The position numbers were made by a program, and so were the translations under genes. DNA of 64,000 nucleotides from Zopfochytrium polystomum (lineage: Eukaryota; Chytridiomycota; Chytridiomycetes; Chytridiales; Chytridiaceae): NCBI GenBank assembly GCA_025765615.1, contig JAIVFJ010000275.1:16647-80646 (forward strand). Reading direction: 5' to 3'. Shown piece by piece: positions 55,586-64,000 of this stretch. The notes beneath the pieces were generated by a model. That model was not told the origin of the DNA and did no database searches. It saw only the letters and a list, made by a program, of their open reading frames with translations. How positions within the stretch are numbered: the stretch's first letter is position 1; every line of letters begins with the position of its first letter.

Positions 55586-56971
55586 TCACAAATTCAGCAG
55601 GGACATCATATTTTTCTTCATTTGGCCCATATTCGTCGATGAGTCCTAAAGAGCGTGTCGGTATCACAAGGACAAGGCTTGTGCGTTCTCACCTTAACAA
55701 GTGACACAGCTCTTGCCTTAAACTCTCTAATCTCGTTTTGCATTTCCGAAATAATGTCGGCGGAATTCGCGTGAAATGTGGTGTCTGAGAGGCGGAATCA
55801 AACATTCGACGTGAGGCGAATGTTAGCAAACGATATTATCCGGCGCTGGCACGACTAAACTGATGCCCCCAATGGCCTTTTCCATCTCTCGACGTGCCTT
55901 GGAGAGTCTGGCAGTTACTCTTTCAAGATGGATATGCTGTTTGCCCAGATGCTTCTTCCATGGGAGTTACTAAACATCAGTGGACAGCAGCGTCAGGCCA
56001 TACCTGTACACGTTCAACTTGCTGTCGTATTTCAAGTGATAGTGCACTTCGTGAACAGCTGATTCTCTCCTGCTCCTCCAAATAATTCGCAATAATGGGC
56101 ATTCTACCGGGAGCGGATTGTGCTAAGAAGAAGCGGTAGAGCAGACATTCCTTACGTTTTTTGCTCATCGAATTGAACGAAGTCTTGAAGCAGTGAGTTT
56201 GCATCCTTTGCTTTGGCGTCGAAGCTCCCGCCCAATTTCGCAATCAAGGCCGCAGCTTTCTCTGCGAGGACGAATTCGATTTTGTCGCCCAGGTCATCCT
56301 CGACTGAATGGTGTGATCTTGAGAAGACTACTGCACCAAGCAGTGAATCAGGGGTGTGGGTCCCCCGACCCAGCTTGTCCACACCTCTATCCTCAGAGTC
56401 GTCTTCAATTCGCCTCCAAGGTATTTCGCTGGCTGGAAAGTTAGGTTTGTGGTGTTTCGCCTCGGGCTGCTTAGTTCTGTTATCAAAGCTTGAGTCGAAT
56501 TCCGGCTTTTCCGTCCGACGCCTTTTTGTAATGTGACCACCGCTCTCCTGTGCGTGTGGGTTGAGTGACGTGTTCTGTCTGCTCTCTGCGACCAACACAA
56601 AGCCTTGTCAGGAAGGAATTGGGAGACAATCAAAAGCAAATACCAGTCCGCCTATTCGTGCTTGAAACCATGTCCTCGGCCCAGCCTTCAGCATGGGTTT
56701 GGAGAAGCTTCACGGAGGGCGATAAGCGAGAGCTGGGCCCTACTAGAGCACCTGCTTTGCGATCGGCCGTTCCATTCAAATGCGGTCGGTAGTGGGTGTC
56801 GCGCCAATCCAAGTTAGGATGGTTGCTGTAAGAAATGGCATCGGCTTTTGCAGAAGAAGGCGATGACGTGACCAAGCGTGCGATGGCAGCGGCAGCAATA
56901 GAAGCGGATTGGCGTCGTGGCCGGGAGGAAAGTGGTGGGAGATAGCTGGTTCGAGGGTCATTGTGTGACAT
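55586..56971 (-). CDS. Coiled-coil protein of unknown function
   Basis: Minus-strand gene, ATG 56969-56971 (MSHNDPRTSYLPPLSSRPRR). An intron splits a glycine codon and joins RRTG to FVLVAESRQNTSLNPHAQES; this exon carries KRRRTEK, a possible nuclear signal, and HSVEDDLGDKIEFVLAEKAA. Further exons give MPIIANYLEEQERISCSRSA, HLGKQHIHLERVTARLSKAR, TTFHANSADIISEMQNEIRE and DSSTNMGQMKKNMMSLLNL, stop 55586-55588. The C-terminal half is a string of heptad-rich helices, so it probably works in a complex; a kinetochore-type or vesicle-tether-type subunit is conceivable, but no family was recognised. Divergent from the WD40 gene, 147 bp away. Confidence 0.65.
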
Positions 56972-57118
56972 GTCTGAACTTCTTCGGAGATTTTCGTTCC
57001 AGCCGTATTTAAAGAATGTCCGTTTTGCTCAGTACCGATAGAGGTCTTTACAGGTTCGTATTGGTCGCTTTCACTTCCCGCGCACTAGCGCGCCTCCCAA
57101 TTTCTCGTCCGCAGTGAC

Positions 57119-59205
57119 ATGATGAGATCAAAGTTATATCCATTCGAAGAATCGTGCGATCGTGCCCCATGCCGTTGCTCCGCTGCCTGGTGGCTCGTTT
57201 CAGAGTTCTTCTGCGGCTTGGTCTTCCAGCAACGAGTGCTTCTCATGGAGGCAACGGCCGGGATGACCAGTGGGATTCTCCGGAAGGGCGATTGCAGAGT
57301 TGCATCTTCAGTTGTCCTTCTGCGATTCCAGTGGCATTCAATGCGATGAAGCTTTCAAGAAACTTCTGAGAAGTCGCGTTCCTTCCCATCCTTCTTATTG
57401 CCCAAACAGTTCCTCTCGATGATGCTAACGGGAAAAGTTCTAGGAATCAACGTATTCGCCAGCGTCGTACGCCTTGCTTCCTTGCTGTATTGGTTGTAAC
57501 ACTTGGATTATCAATAAAAGTTTGAAGAGGGATTGTCATACACACTTATCGGGTGGTCACTGTTAATGGAGGCTGCTCCACACGGAGTCCAGCAGGACGA
57601 GCGCCTGGTTGGATGTGTTCGGTGCGCAAACACTCTTGCGTTCTTTACTTGTCGGATGGCATCCACGGATTTGCGGTTAAAAAATCCGAAACAGAATCCA
57701 CGAAGGCACAGTGTACAGTTTGGACGCCACGTATGCCCCACTGGAATCGCGTCCGATGTCCCGCCGGCAGGTGACAAAAAGGGCGGTTATGCCTGAACTC
57801 CAAAGCGCGGGAATCATTCTAGTATCCGGTCAGTCATGTTTTTTTTTTTTTTTTTTTTTTTTTTTACCTTCGGCCGTGTTTGAATGCAGGAAGATGTTAT
57901 ATCTTTCTTCGGCAGGTTCACACGATCAAACGATCTGCATCAGCTCCGTCACCAAAAGCAGAGACAAGGAAGTGCAAGTTTGTGATCGGGCTCTTTGGGC
58001 TCGCCATATTTAAAGAATAACGAGTCCACGTGCCGATCTCTGACAGTACAACGCTTCCAGGTTAACAGAGAAAAATTGTTAGCTGGGCACACTGCAGACG
58101 TTTACGCTCTTGAGTTGGTCCCATTGCCGGAGGCAACTGATCAAGTCCACGTGGGCGACTTGGTTTCGGGAGGTGACTACACTGTGAGGACGTGGGACAC
58201 GAAGGTCAGCAGTGCTCGTCCAGAGGGCTTTTGAAACCTTATGTTTAGCCCACTATACGCGAAGACAGAGAGGTGAAATCCTCGCGACCTTCCAAGGGCA
58301 CACGGGCTACGTATCGTGCCTCAAAATAAGAGGCCGTCGTGTTTTCTCCGGTTCCTGGGACACCACTATTCGATCGTGGAACCTTGAGGTAGTCGATTGA
58401 TACGTCTTGACCTTTCTCACGGGAGTTCCTCGAAACTAATAATCGACACAGACTGGAAAAGCAATGCATGTTTTCAAAGGTCATACAAATATAGTGAACT
58501 GCTTGGACGCTACGGACACAGACTTATTCAGCGGAAGTTGGGACTCAACAATCATTCGCTGGAGGAGAGCGGTGTGACTAGTTCGCTGTTTGGCTCGGTT
58601 CTCTAACTTGTATTGCCAGACTGGCGAGGTGGTCACAAGATTCGAGGGCCACACAGATGGTGTTCAATGCCTGCAATATCACAATGATGCAATCATCAGC
58701 GGGTATTATGTACCAAACAATTTCCAATGTTTACCAGTATGCCTCCGTTATTGACAGTTCGATGGATAAAACAATTCGAGTGTGGAGCCTGAAATCTGGG
58801 AAAGCAACCCACGTACTAAGGGGCCACACCGGAGGTGTTGAATGCTTAAATGCATACCAGCGACTATGCTTCTCTGGAAGCTATGACAAGATCATTCGAT
58901 GCTACAATCTCGAGGTACTTTGTGCAAAAATATGAGCTCCAGGCAACTTACCTCAGCTAGACTGGAGAGTGCGTTGCAATATTTCGAGGGCACACAGATG
59001 GAGGTATTAACAAGTCAGTAGCTTTATGGTGGTCAGCTCATACAGCATCTCGCCAGTGTACAGCGTCAGATATTTCGGTGGATTGCTTTTCAGTGGGTCG
59101 GGGGACAAAACGATCAGGATTTGGAACGCTGCTGGACTGTTTGAGCCGGAAAGGCTTTCTTGGTTTCATCGTTTACTCTTTTTTTTCAAAAGACCCAAGA
59201 ATTAA
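57119..59205 (+). CDS. WD40-repeat protein, possibly TRAF7-like
   Basis: C-terminal propeller of seven or so WD40 repeats from exons that mostly begin in phase 1: VYSLDATYAPLESRP to SGSHDQTICI; AGHTADVYALELV to SGGDYTVRTWD; GHTGYVSCLKIRGRRVFSGS; GHTNIVNCLDATDTDLFSGS; GHTDGVQCLQYHNDAIISGS; GHTGGVECLNAYQRLCFSGS; GHTDG joined to VYSVRYFGGLLFSGSGDKTI. Stop 59203-59205. The N-terminal part (57,119-57,560) is only partly resolved: a Cys-rich reading (SHPSYCP ... CCIGCNTWIINKSLKRDCHT) resembles TRAF-type zinc fingers, which would make it TRAF7-like, an E3-ligase or signalling scaffold. F-box/WD40 proteins are an alternative. An intron at 57,830-57,917 contains a run of 29 T. Confidence 0.7.
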
Positions 59206-59884
59206 GATGCTCAGACTGAAGCACGGTGAACAATAGAAACACCAGCCCTTATGTCCTAAACCCTGATGACAGAAGAACCTGCAAAACACGTTGAATCAGC
59301 GGATTTCTGTGAGTCAGGGACTCACGGACCTCCGAACTTGAACCGCTGTTTACCAAAATTTGACACCATTGAGAAAAAGTGATAATATAAATCAATAATA
59401 TGTATTGCTTTTCCCGTTCACACTGGCATTCTCTGTCACAAAAGAACGACCGTCGCAAACGCCTTTCACAACAAAGCGTGAAAAAGGCAGTGTTCCTGTT
59501 GAGATTCGGCCTCTGAACTGGTGCGATCGCAGTCGGTAGTGGTGTGAATGAGATGTGAGACAAGTCAAGTTTTTTTCTTCAATTGATTCTTGTATTTTCT
59601 TGCGAGGGAATTTCCAACACTCTCCCTTGCACAAGTGCCTTTAAAAGCAAAACTACTTCGAAGAAAGAAACTGAGTGAGAGAATTTAAAACGCCAATGCC
59701 TGGGTGAAAAAACCAATCCAATGTACTGATCTGGGAAAACCACAGCAGGCTAAGGAAAGAAATTGTACCAGGGAACGCACTGCTCAGGAAAGTACCGCAA
59801 AAGAGTAGGGAAAACAAAAGGGTGCCCAAATGGCGAAATGAAAGAAGGAAAATCTAACTGGTGAAGATAGATTCCAGTGCCAAA
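59206..59884. other. AT-rich spacer, no gene
   Basis: 3' flank of the WD40 gene. Minus-strand frames are short and domain-free. Confidence 0.4.
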
Positions 59885-60790
59885 CCATTTCTCACTGCAC
59901 GCAACCCTCTCCTATTTAAGCAGCCCACCCCCCATTCTTGTTGCATCTTAGAACCTGTACCCGAAGTCTTCTTGCCCGCCCTTTTCCTCTCTGACTGTGT
60001 ATGAGCTATCTCTCGGCCATTCATGGCAGTGTGCTGAGAGACTATACTCACTCCTTTTACTCCAGGATCCAGGCCCTAGAGTGAGTGAAACAAATAATAG
60101 GCTAAAACTAACTTTATTGGGCTGTTGTCTACGGGGTGTTTCAACCCTATTACTTGCCCAGTCCACAAAGTATCCCCACTGATCTGTCTAACAGGGGTCT
60201 CAAACACAAAGAATGAACATTGAGAGGGACAATCTTCTGAGGGATCAGTGCTGGAGCACTGATTACTTGTGTGGCTGCGGGCTGATGCAAGGGGAAACGG
60301 AAGGGCACTCCTGAGGGCGCACACAACTGCAGAATAAAGAGAGAGAAGAGGGAAACAGGGGTTTTCATCTCAGGAACCTAATCTCAAATACAACAAGAGC
60401 AGTTAATAGCAACGGGACGGACAGGGCGTGACCTAGCGCCCCTTGTCCCGGACGGTGCTGCAGGAGACCTTGTCGTCACCAGCAACAAGGGGGAGAGAGA
60501 GTAGGGAGTCAACTATGTGAGGTTGGAAGGTTGCCAGCAGGGAACTCGTGTGGAAACACCTGTGATCTTACACACACCCCGCCGGGCTGCGTCAGCACAA
60601 TCACTCAACCAACAGGCTTTATCACCACATCGCACTTGTACTCGCACATCTCACTCTCACAGCAATAGGACCAAGGCAGGTACTCGTTGATCGAACTCTC
60701 AGGTATCAGGACTGCGCAGGGCACAGCCACCAACACCCTTGCAGGAATGGGAAGGTTGGGGACGACAACGTCTGTGAGATTCCTAATCTC
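59885..60790 (+). repeat. ~1.1-kb dispersed repeat, copy C (truncated)
   Basis: Almost identical to copy A at 41.17 kb for the first ~370 bp (for example CTATTTAAGCAGCCCACCCC, TGTATGAGCTATCTCTCGGC), then diverging and ending around CCTTGCAGGAATGGGAAGG, where copies A and B continue for several hundred bases. Near-identity indicates recent duplication. Confidence 0.7.
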
Positions 60791-62650
60791 ACTGATCATG
60801 GTCTTAACTGGGGTCTCCCTAAAAGCTCTTCCCCAGTTGTGACTATGTCATTATATTGGCCCCCCATATTTATTTTTTATTACCATTCATCACATCCCTC
60901 ACGGGCTCTAGTGTTTATCACTATAAAAGAGCATCCTGTGTTCCTTGTGCTGAATGGGCCTAAGCACAAGGGGCACACCCCTCATTCATCCTATTCATTC
61001 TTATTTTTACTCATTTTCCTTTTTCTCTCATTTTCCCACCTTTCAATCCACTGTCCCTGCACTGATGTGGCCTCAAAGCCTCAAATTATGTTCACCCCAA
61101 ATTTGGAGGCAGGAGAGACACTGGGTGGAGGGGGGGTGTGGCTGAAAGAGTGATTCACCCTTCCAACTTGTTCTTTCTTTCATTTTCTCCTTTTGTTATG
61201 TCTTTCCCTTTTTCTCTTTTCTTTCTTTCTTCCTTCTTTCCTTTTTTCTCTCCTCCCCTTTCCTATAAATACTCCCTCTCTCCCCCTCCTTTGTTCTATA
61301 TATATCTACTCTCTCTCAATAAATCCTACCTAGGTAACAACCAATCCTTTTCTTTCCTCTTTGGTGTTTCTCCCTAGGCCAGAGCTACCAGACCAAGCTG
61401 GGGATGGAGTCCTCTTAGGCCAGTGCTACCAGACCAAGCTAGTAGAGGTATGATTTCCCCAGGCCAGTGTGTTGTATGCCAAGCTGGGGTGAGGTTTCCT
61501 TCCCTTTCCTTTCTCTTCCTTCCCCTACCTGGTTGGTTCTCACATTGAGCTCTGTCTCTGTGATACTGGCAGATGCCATACTGCCTTAGGGCATCCCCTT
61601 GTTGAACTGCTGCCTGTTGGTCACCATGTTGGATAGTCAGGGCTTGAACCTGGGGCCTGTGGGGTACTCTTCATTGAGCAACTCCACTTGGTCTAGCTGT
61701 CCTTGAATAAAGACAGAATTGAACCACATCATCCATCTTTGTTGAGTTTGAGCTGAATCCAGGGTACTGGCTCTGCTAATAACCAGGAGCTTCCCATCTT
61801 AAAGACTTGTCTTATCCCTTTTGCCACTAGACTATAGATAAGCCCCTGAAGATGAAGAGGAGATCTCATAGTGGGGGGGGATTCCCTAAATGGTCTCCAT
61901 TGTTGTCTTCTCCACCAATGCCATGAATCCTTGACCCTTTTTGCTCACTCCATGAAATCATATCTAATTTTCTCACTATCTCTCAAAATCTTCTTAACTC
62001 AAGATTGCCTGACTCACTATTCTATTTACTATTATGGAAACAACCAGTGGACACACATGTTGACATTTGCCGGCCACTTTGGTGCAAGCCTCTTGGACTA
62101 TTTGGATGTGACTCCGCTTCATGCGATTGAGGCCTGAGTTCGATTCCACGCTTGGTTCCTTCTTGAATAACAACTTTGTCGCTTTTTACTTATGCAATAT
62201 TGCTATAACCACTGACCATAACACTTGGTTTTTTCCACATATCTCAGGATATCCAACTATACTTCCATGGAACTATTTATTTTTTGGACATAGAACGAAC
62301 CACACTTGACCAGCTGTTATAACGTCGGCTTGTTGTCGACAGGTCCCCAGATCGATTCCCTCTCCATGGAAGACTCTTTGCCAACATTTTGTCTTCCCAT
62401 CTGCATAGAATGATTGTTTGCTTCTGCCATAACCATTTTGTTTATCTTAGTCGTTCCATGGAGATGAAACCGCTGATCTGATCGAAGCGAAACGTCCCAA
62501 TTCCTCTTCCATGCCCAACTTGCCTAGTTGGTTCTGCTCGATAAAACCCCACCCGACGTCGACAGTTCGATTCCTGTCCTCCCAACGGCTGGCACATTTT
62601 AAAATTGTTTAAATCCTGATTGAATGACTTAACTCGACAGGACTGTTCAG
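60791..62650. repeat. Repeat cluster with several tRNA-promoter-like motifs
   Basis: Pyrimidine-rich tract at 61,155-61,330. At 61,385-61,500 three imperfect direct repeats of AGGCCAGTGCTACCAGACCA occur; their complement GCTTGGTCTGGTAGC looks like a tRNA D-arm. At 61,640-61,700 the minus strand has an A-box-like TAGACCAAGTGGAG and CAGGTTCAAGCCCTG (B box with a 4-bp stem). Plus-strand B-box-like strings sit at about 62,137 (GAGTTCGATTCCACG), 62,350 (AGATCGATTCCCTC) and 62,563 (CAGTTCGATTCCTG), the last with an A-box-like TTGCCTAGTTGG 45 bp upstream. They look like tRNA-derived SINE pieces; none folds as a functional tRNA. Confidence 0.4.
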
Positions 62651-63215
62651 TAACTTTATTTTACAGATGTACATTCCACTCCCTGACGCACCAACTGTTT
62701 CGCTTTGCTACAGCCCTCACTGATGACCGCACCACGTCTCACGCCGCTCCACCAATCAAACCTTGTCCTACCACGAAAAAATTTGGTGCCACAGACGCCG
62801 CTGTCCCTTCAGAAATTTCGCGTCTGTCTCTCTGTCCCGCCGCCTTGCACAGCCGTCCTGATTGACTTGCGGTAGATTATGCCATTGCATGCAACCACGC
62901 CATGTTTCTGTCTGCCTGCCCCCTGTTTTCACAAGGCAACAAACAACGGCTGACCACAATCGATCACACGCTCGGAGGATTCCATCCCGCAAACACCCGC
63001 TCTCGTTGAGCCAGAATAGTATAAAAGCCAGGAGGTTTCGGGCTTCTTCCCCATCAACCCCCCCTCGATTCGACATCGACTCCCTCAATCACAAGCCAAG
63101 CCCTGCACGGTTTTTTCATTTTTTTTTCATCGCTGTGCAGTCTCTCATCTTGACTTCTAATCATATTTACCATCTCTATCACGGCCCTCTTCCGCGGCGG
63201 TGATCTGATTCGGAC
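62651..63215 (+). promoter_or_regulatory. Putative promoter/leader of a right-end retroelement
   Basis: TATAAAAG at 63020 followed by a C/T-rich leader precedes two closely spaced ORFs. A short ORF (62862-63203) of no recognised family lies across it. Could be an LTR 3' half or a LINE 5' region; only one end is in the window. Confidence 0.3.
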
Positions 63216-63527
63216 TTGACCTTGGCTGGCTCCGCCCTACCTATACTTGACATGACCCCACGGGTTTTCCATTCTTGTTTTCTCAATCATTTTAACCCTT
63301 TGCACCGATCTGACACCATCCTCTTTTCATACCATCGGATTGAACCTCTATTTCTGGATGACTTGGCTGATGCTGTGACCGATCCTTGCTGGTCCCGCCA
63401 TTTGACTCCCCGGACTGCCGCTCCCGTCTTTACTGCTACCGCTGATCTGGACTATTTTGAATCTCTGCACGGGTTTTTCCGCTCCTCTTGCTTACTTTAC
63501 CTGCGCTGTATGCCAAACAGACACTAA
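63216..63527 (+). CDS. 103-codon ORF abutting the terminal ORF
   Basis: Frame with an aromatic and acidic C-terminal half (PLFLDDLADAVTDPCWSRHL, DLDYFESLHGFFRSSCLLYL). Its stop TAA (63525-63527) is separated by a single base from the ATG of the next ORF (TAAC ATG). No family recognised. It may be the first cistron of a retroelement or a chance frame in the leader. Confidence 0.3.
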   Translation: MTLAGSALPILDMTPRVFHSCFLNHFNPLHRSDTILFSYHRIEPLFLDDLADAVTDPCWSRHLTPRTAAPVFTATADLDYFESLHGFFRSSCLLYLRCMPNRH

Positions 63528-63528
63528 C

Positions 63529-64000
63529 ATGGCCACTCCCATTCGGAAAACACCTCCTCCTGCTCCTCCTGTTTTTAATATTCAGGCTATTATTCCGGAT
63601 CATGGCGATGTTCCCAATCTACCCAATCTGCTGGCACCAGAAAACTATGACATTGCCCAGCTCACCGCCGGCGTCGTCGATACCTTCGATAGGCTTCAAC
63701 CCTGGGTGTTCCCCACTCTTATTCGGAAGATCATTGGTGGACCCGGTGAACGACTGCCCCCAGGCACTGCAGCGCACTACTATTATGCCCTCTGGATCTT
63801 CCAGCACCGCCGGCGGCTCCACCAGTCCCAGATCACTATTCGGAACGACCGCGAGGCCGCCCGCCGGCATGCTGCCGCTACCATAGAGTACCTTGCCACC
63901 GCCAAGCCCGAGGATCGGAAGTCCAAGCATCTCCGCAAGGACGCCAAAGATTTCGCTGACCGTCGACTCAAGGCCTCCGATCAAGGTGTTGGTTCTCGCC
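63529..64000 (+). CDS. Open ORF running off the window, probably retroelement protein (3' partial)
   Basis: ATG 63529 opens a frame without stops to the window end (157 codons): MATPIRKTPPPAPPVFNIQA, then LTAGVVDTFDRLQPWVFPTL and a basic helical segment (HRRRLHQSQITIRNDREAAR, then KPEDRKSKHLRKDAKDFADR). The Pro-rich start followed by a strongly basic helical region is Gag-like or ORF1-like in character, but no domain is diagnostic. It is GC-rich compared with its flank. Also possible: the first exon of an ordinary gene. Confidence 0.4.
   Translation, partial: MATPIRKTPPPAPPVFNIQAIIPDHGDVPNLPNLLAPENYDIAQLTAGVVDTFDRLQPWVFPTLIRKIIGGPGERLPPGTAAHYYYALWIFQHRRRLHQSQITIRNDREAARRHAAATIEYLATAKPEDRKSKHLRKDAKDFADRRLKASDQGVGSR

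Noticed and set aside
56953..56971. GAGGGTCATTGTGT at the start of the coiled-coil gene is shared with the right edge of the TTAA-bounded region (8993-9006)
   Set aside because: Only 14 bases match, and the copy at 57 kb overlaps a start codon with no TTAA or further similarity. Most likely chance.
1..64000. CRISPR arrays, bacterial operons or an integrated viral genome
   Set aside because: No regularly spaced short repeats, ribosome-binding-site-led operons or capsid-like genes were seen; gene structure is spliced throughout.

Overview
This is a 64-kb piece of a nuclear eukaryotic genome. It is most likely from an early-diverging (non-Dikarya) fungus. Genes are split by many short introns of roughly 40-110 nt, mostly GT-AG. 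Several predicted proteins have a fungal character: a mitochondrial N-acetylglutamate synthase of the fungal Arg2 layout, a Whi2-like BTB protein, a Bzz1-like F-BAR/SH3 protein and a Rad53/Cds1-like FHA kinase. One gene is atypical for a fungus: a full Groucho/TLE-type corepressor, whose family is best known from animals. All assignments come from reading the translated sequence; no database was searched.

Layout. 1-1.6 kb: CHK2/Cds1/Rad53-like kinase, cut by the window edge. 3.6-6.4 kb: ankyrin-repeat protein. 6.4-11.6 kb: repeat-rich land with a region bounded by TTAA sites, a probable solo LTR whose promoter carries a long heat-shock-element array, a broken nitronate monooxygenase and a zinc-finger fragment. 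11.6-24.3 kb: gene block with PAAF1/Rpn14 (proteasome chaperone), an F-BAR protein with four SH3 domains, a Whi2-like protein, a SIKE/FGFR1OP2-like STRIPAK subunit, a dead MULE transposase and a KA1-domain kinase. 25-30.8 kb: copia debris next to a nearly intact but 3'-truncated LINE on the minus strand. 31-38.9 kb: three-RRM protein, three-repeat Myb protein, ER protein disulfide isomerase ending in KDEL, and a doubtful GC-rich ORF. 39-46.5 kb: mosaic of copia fragments, an unknown repeat family, a ~1.1-kb repeat in two copies (a third lies at 60 kb) and a second copy of an LTR-like repeat. 46.9-59.2 kb: dense gene cluster with TACO1/YebC, a four-TM membrane protein, Arg2, GINS subunit Psf2, Groucho/TLE, a coiled-coil protein and a WD40 protein. 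59.2-64 kb: repeats with several RNA-polymerase-III-promoter-like motifs, then the start of what looks like another retroelement running off the window.

The genes are housekeeping and regulatory and do not form one pathway. DNA replication and checkpoint (CHK2-like, Psf2), signalling scaffolds (STRIPAK subunit, KA1 kinase, F-BAR/SH3, Whi2-like), proteostasis (PAAF1, PDI), mitochondrial metabolism and translation (Arg2, TACO1) and transcription (Groucho, Myb) are interleaved. Spacing is tight where genes are convergent (23 bp between TACO1 and the four-TM gene) or divergent (about 150 bp between the coiled-coil and WD40 genes). The spaces between gene blocks are filled almost entirely by transposon debris.
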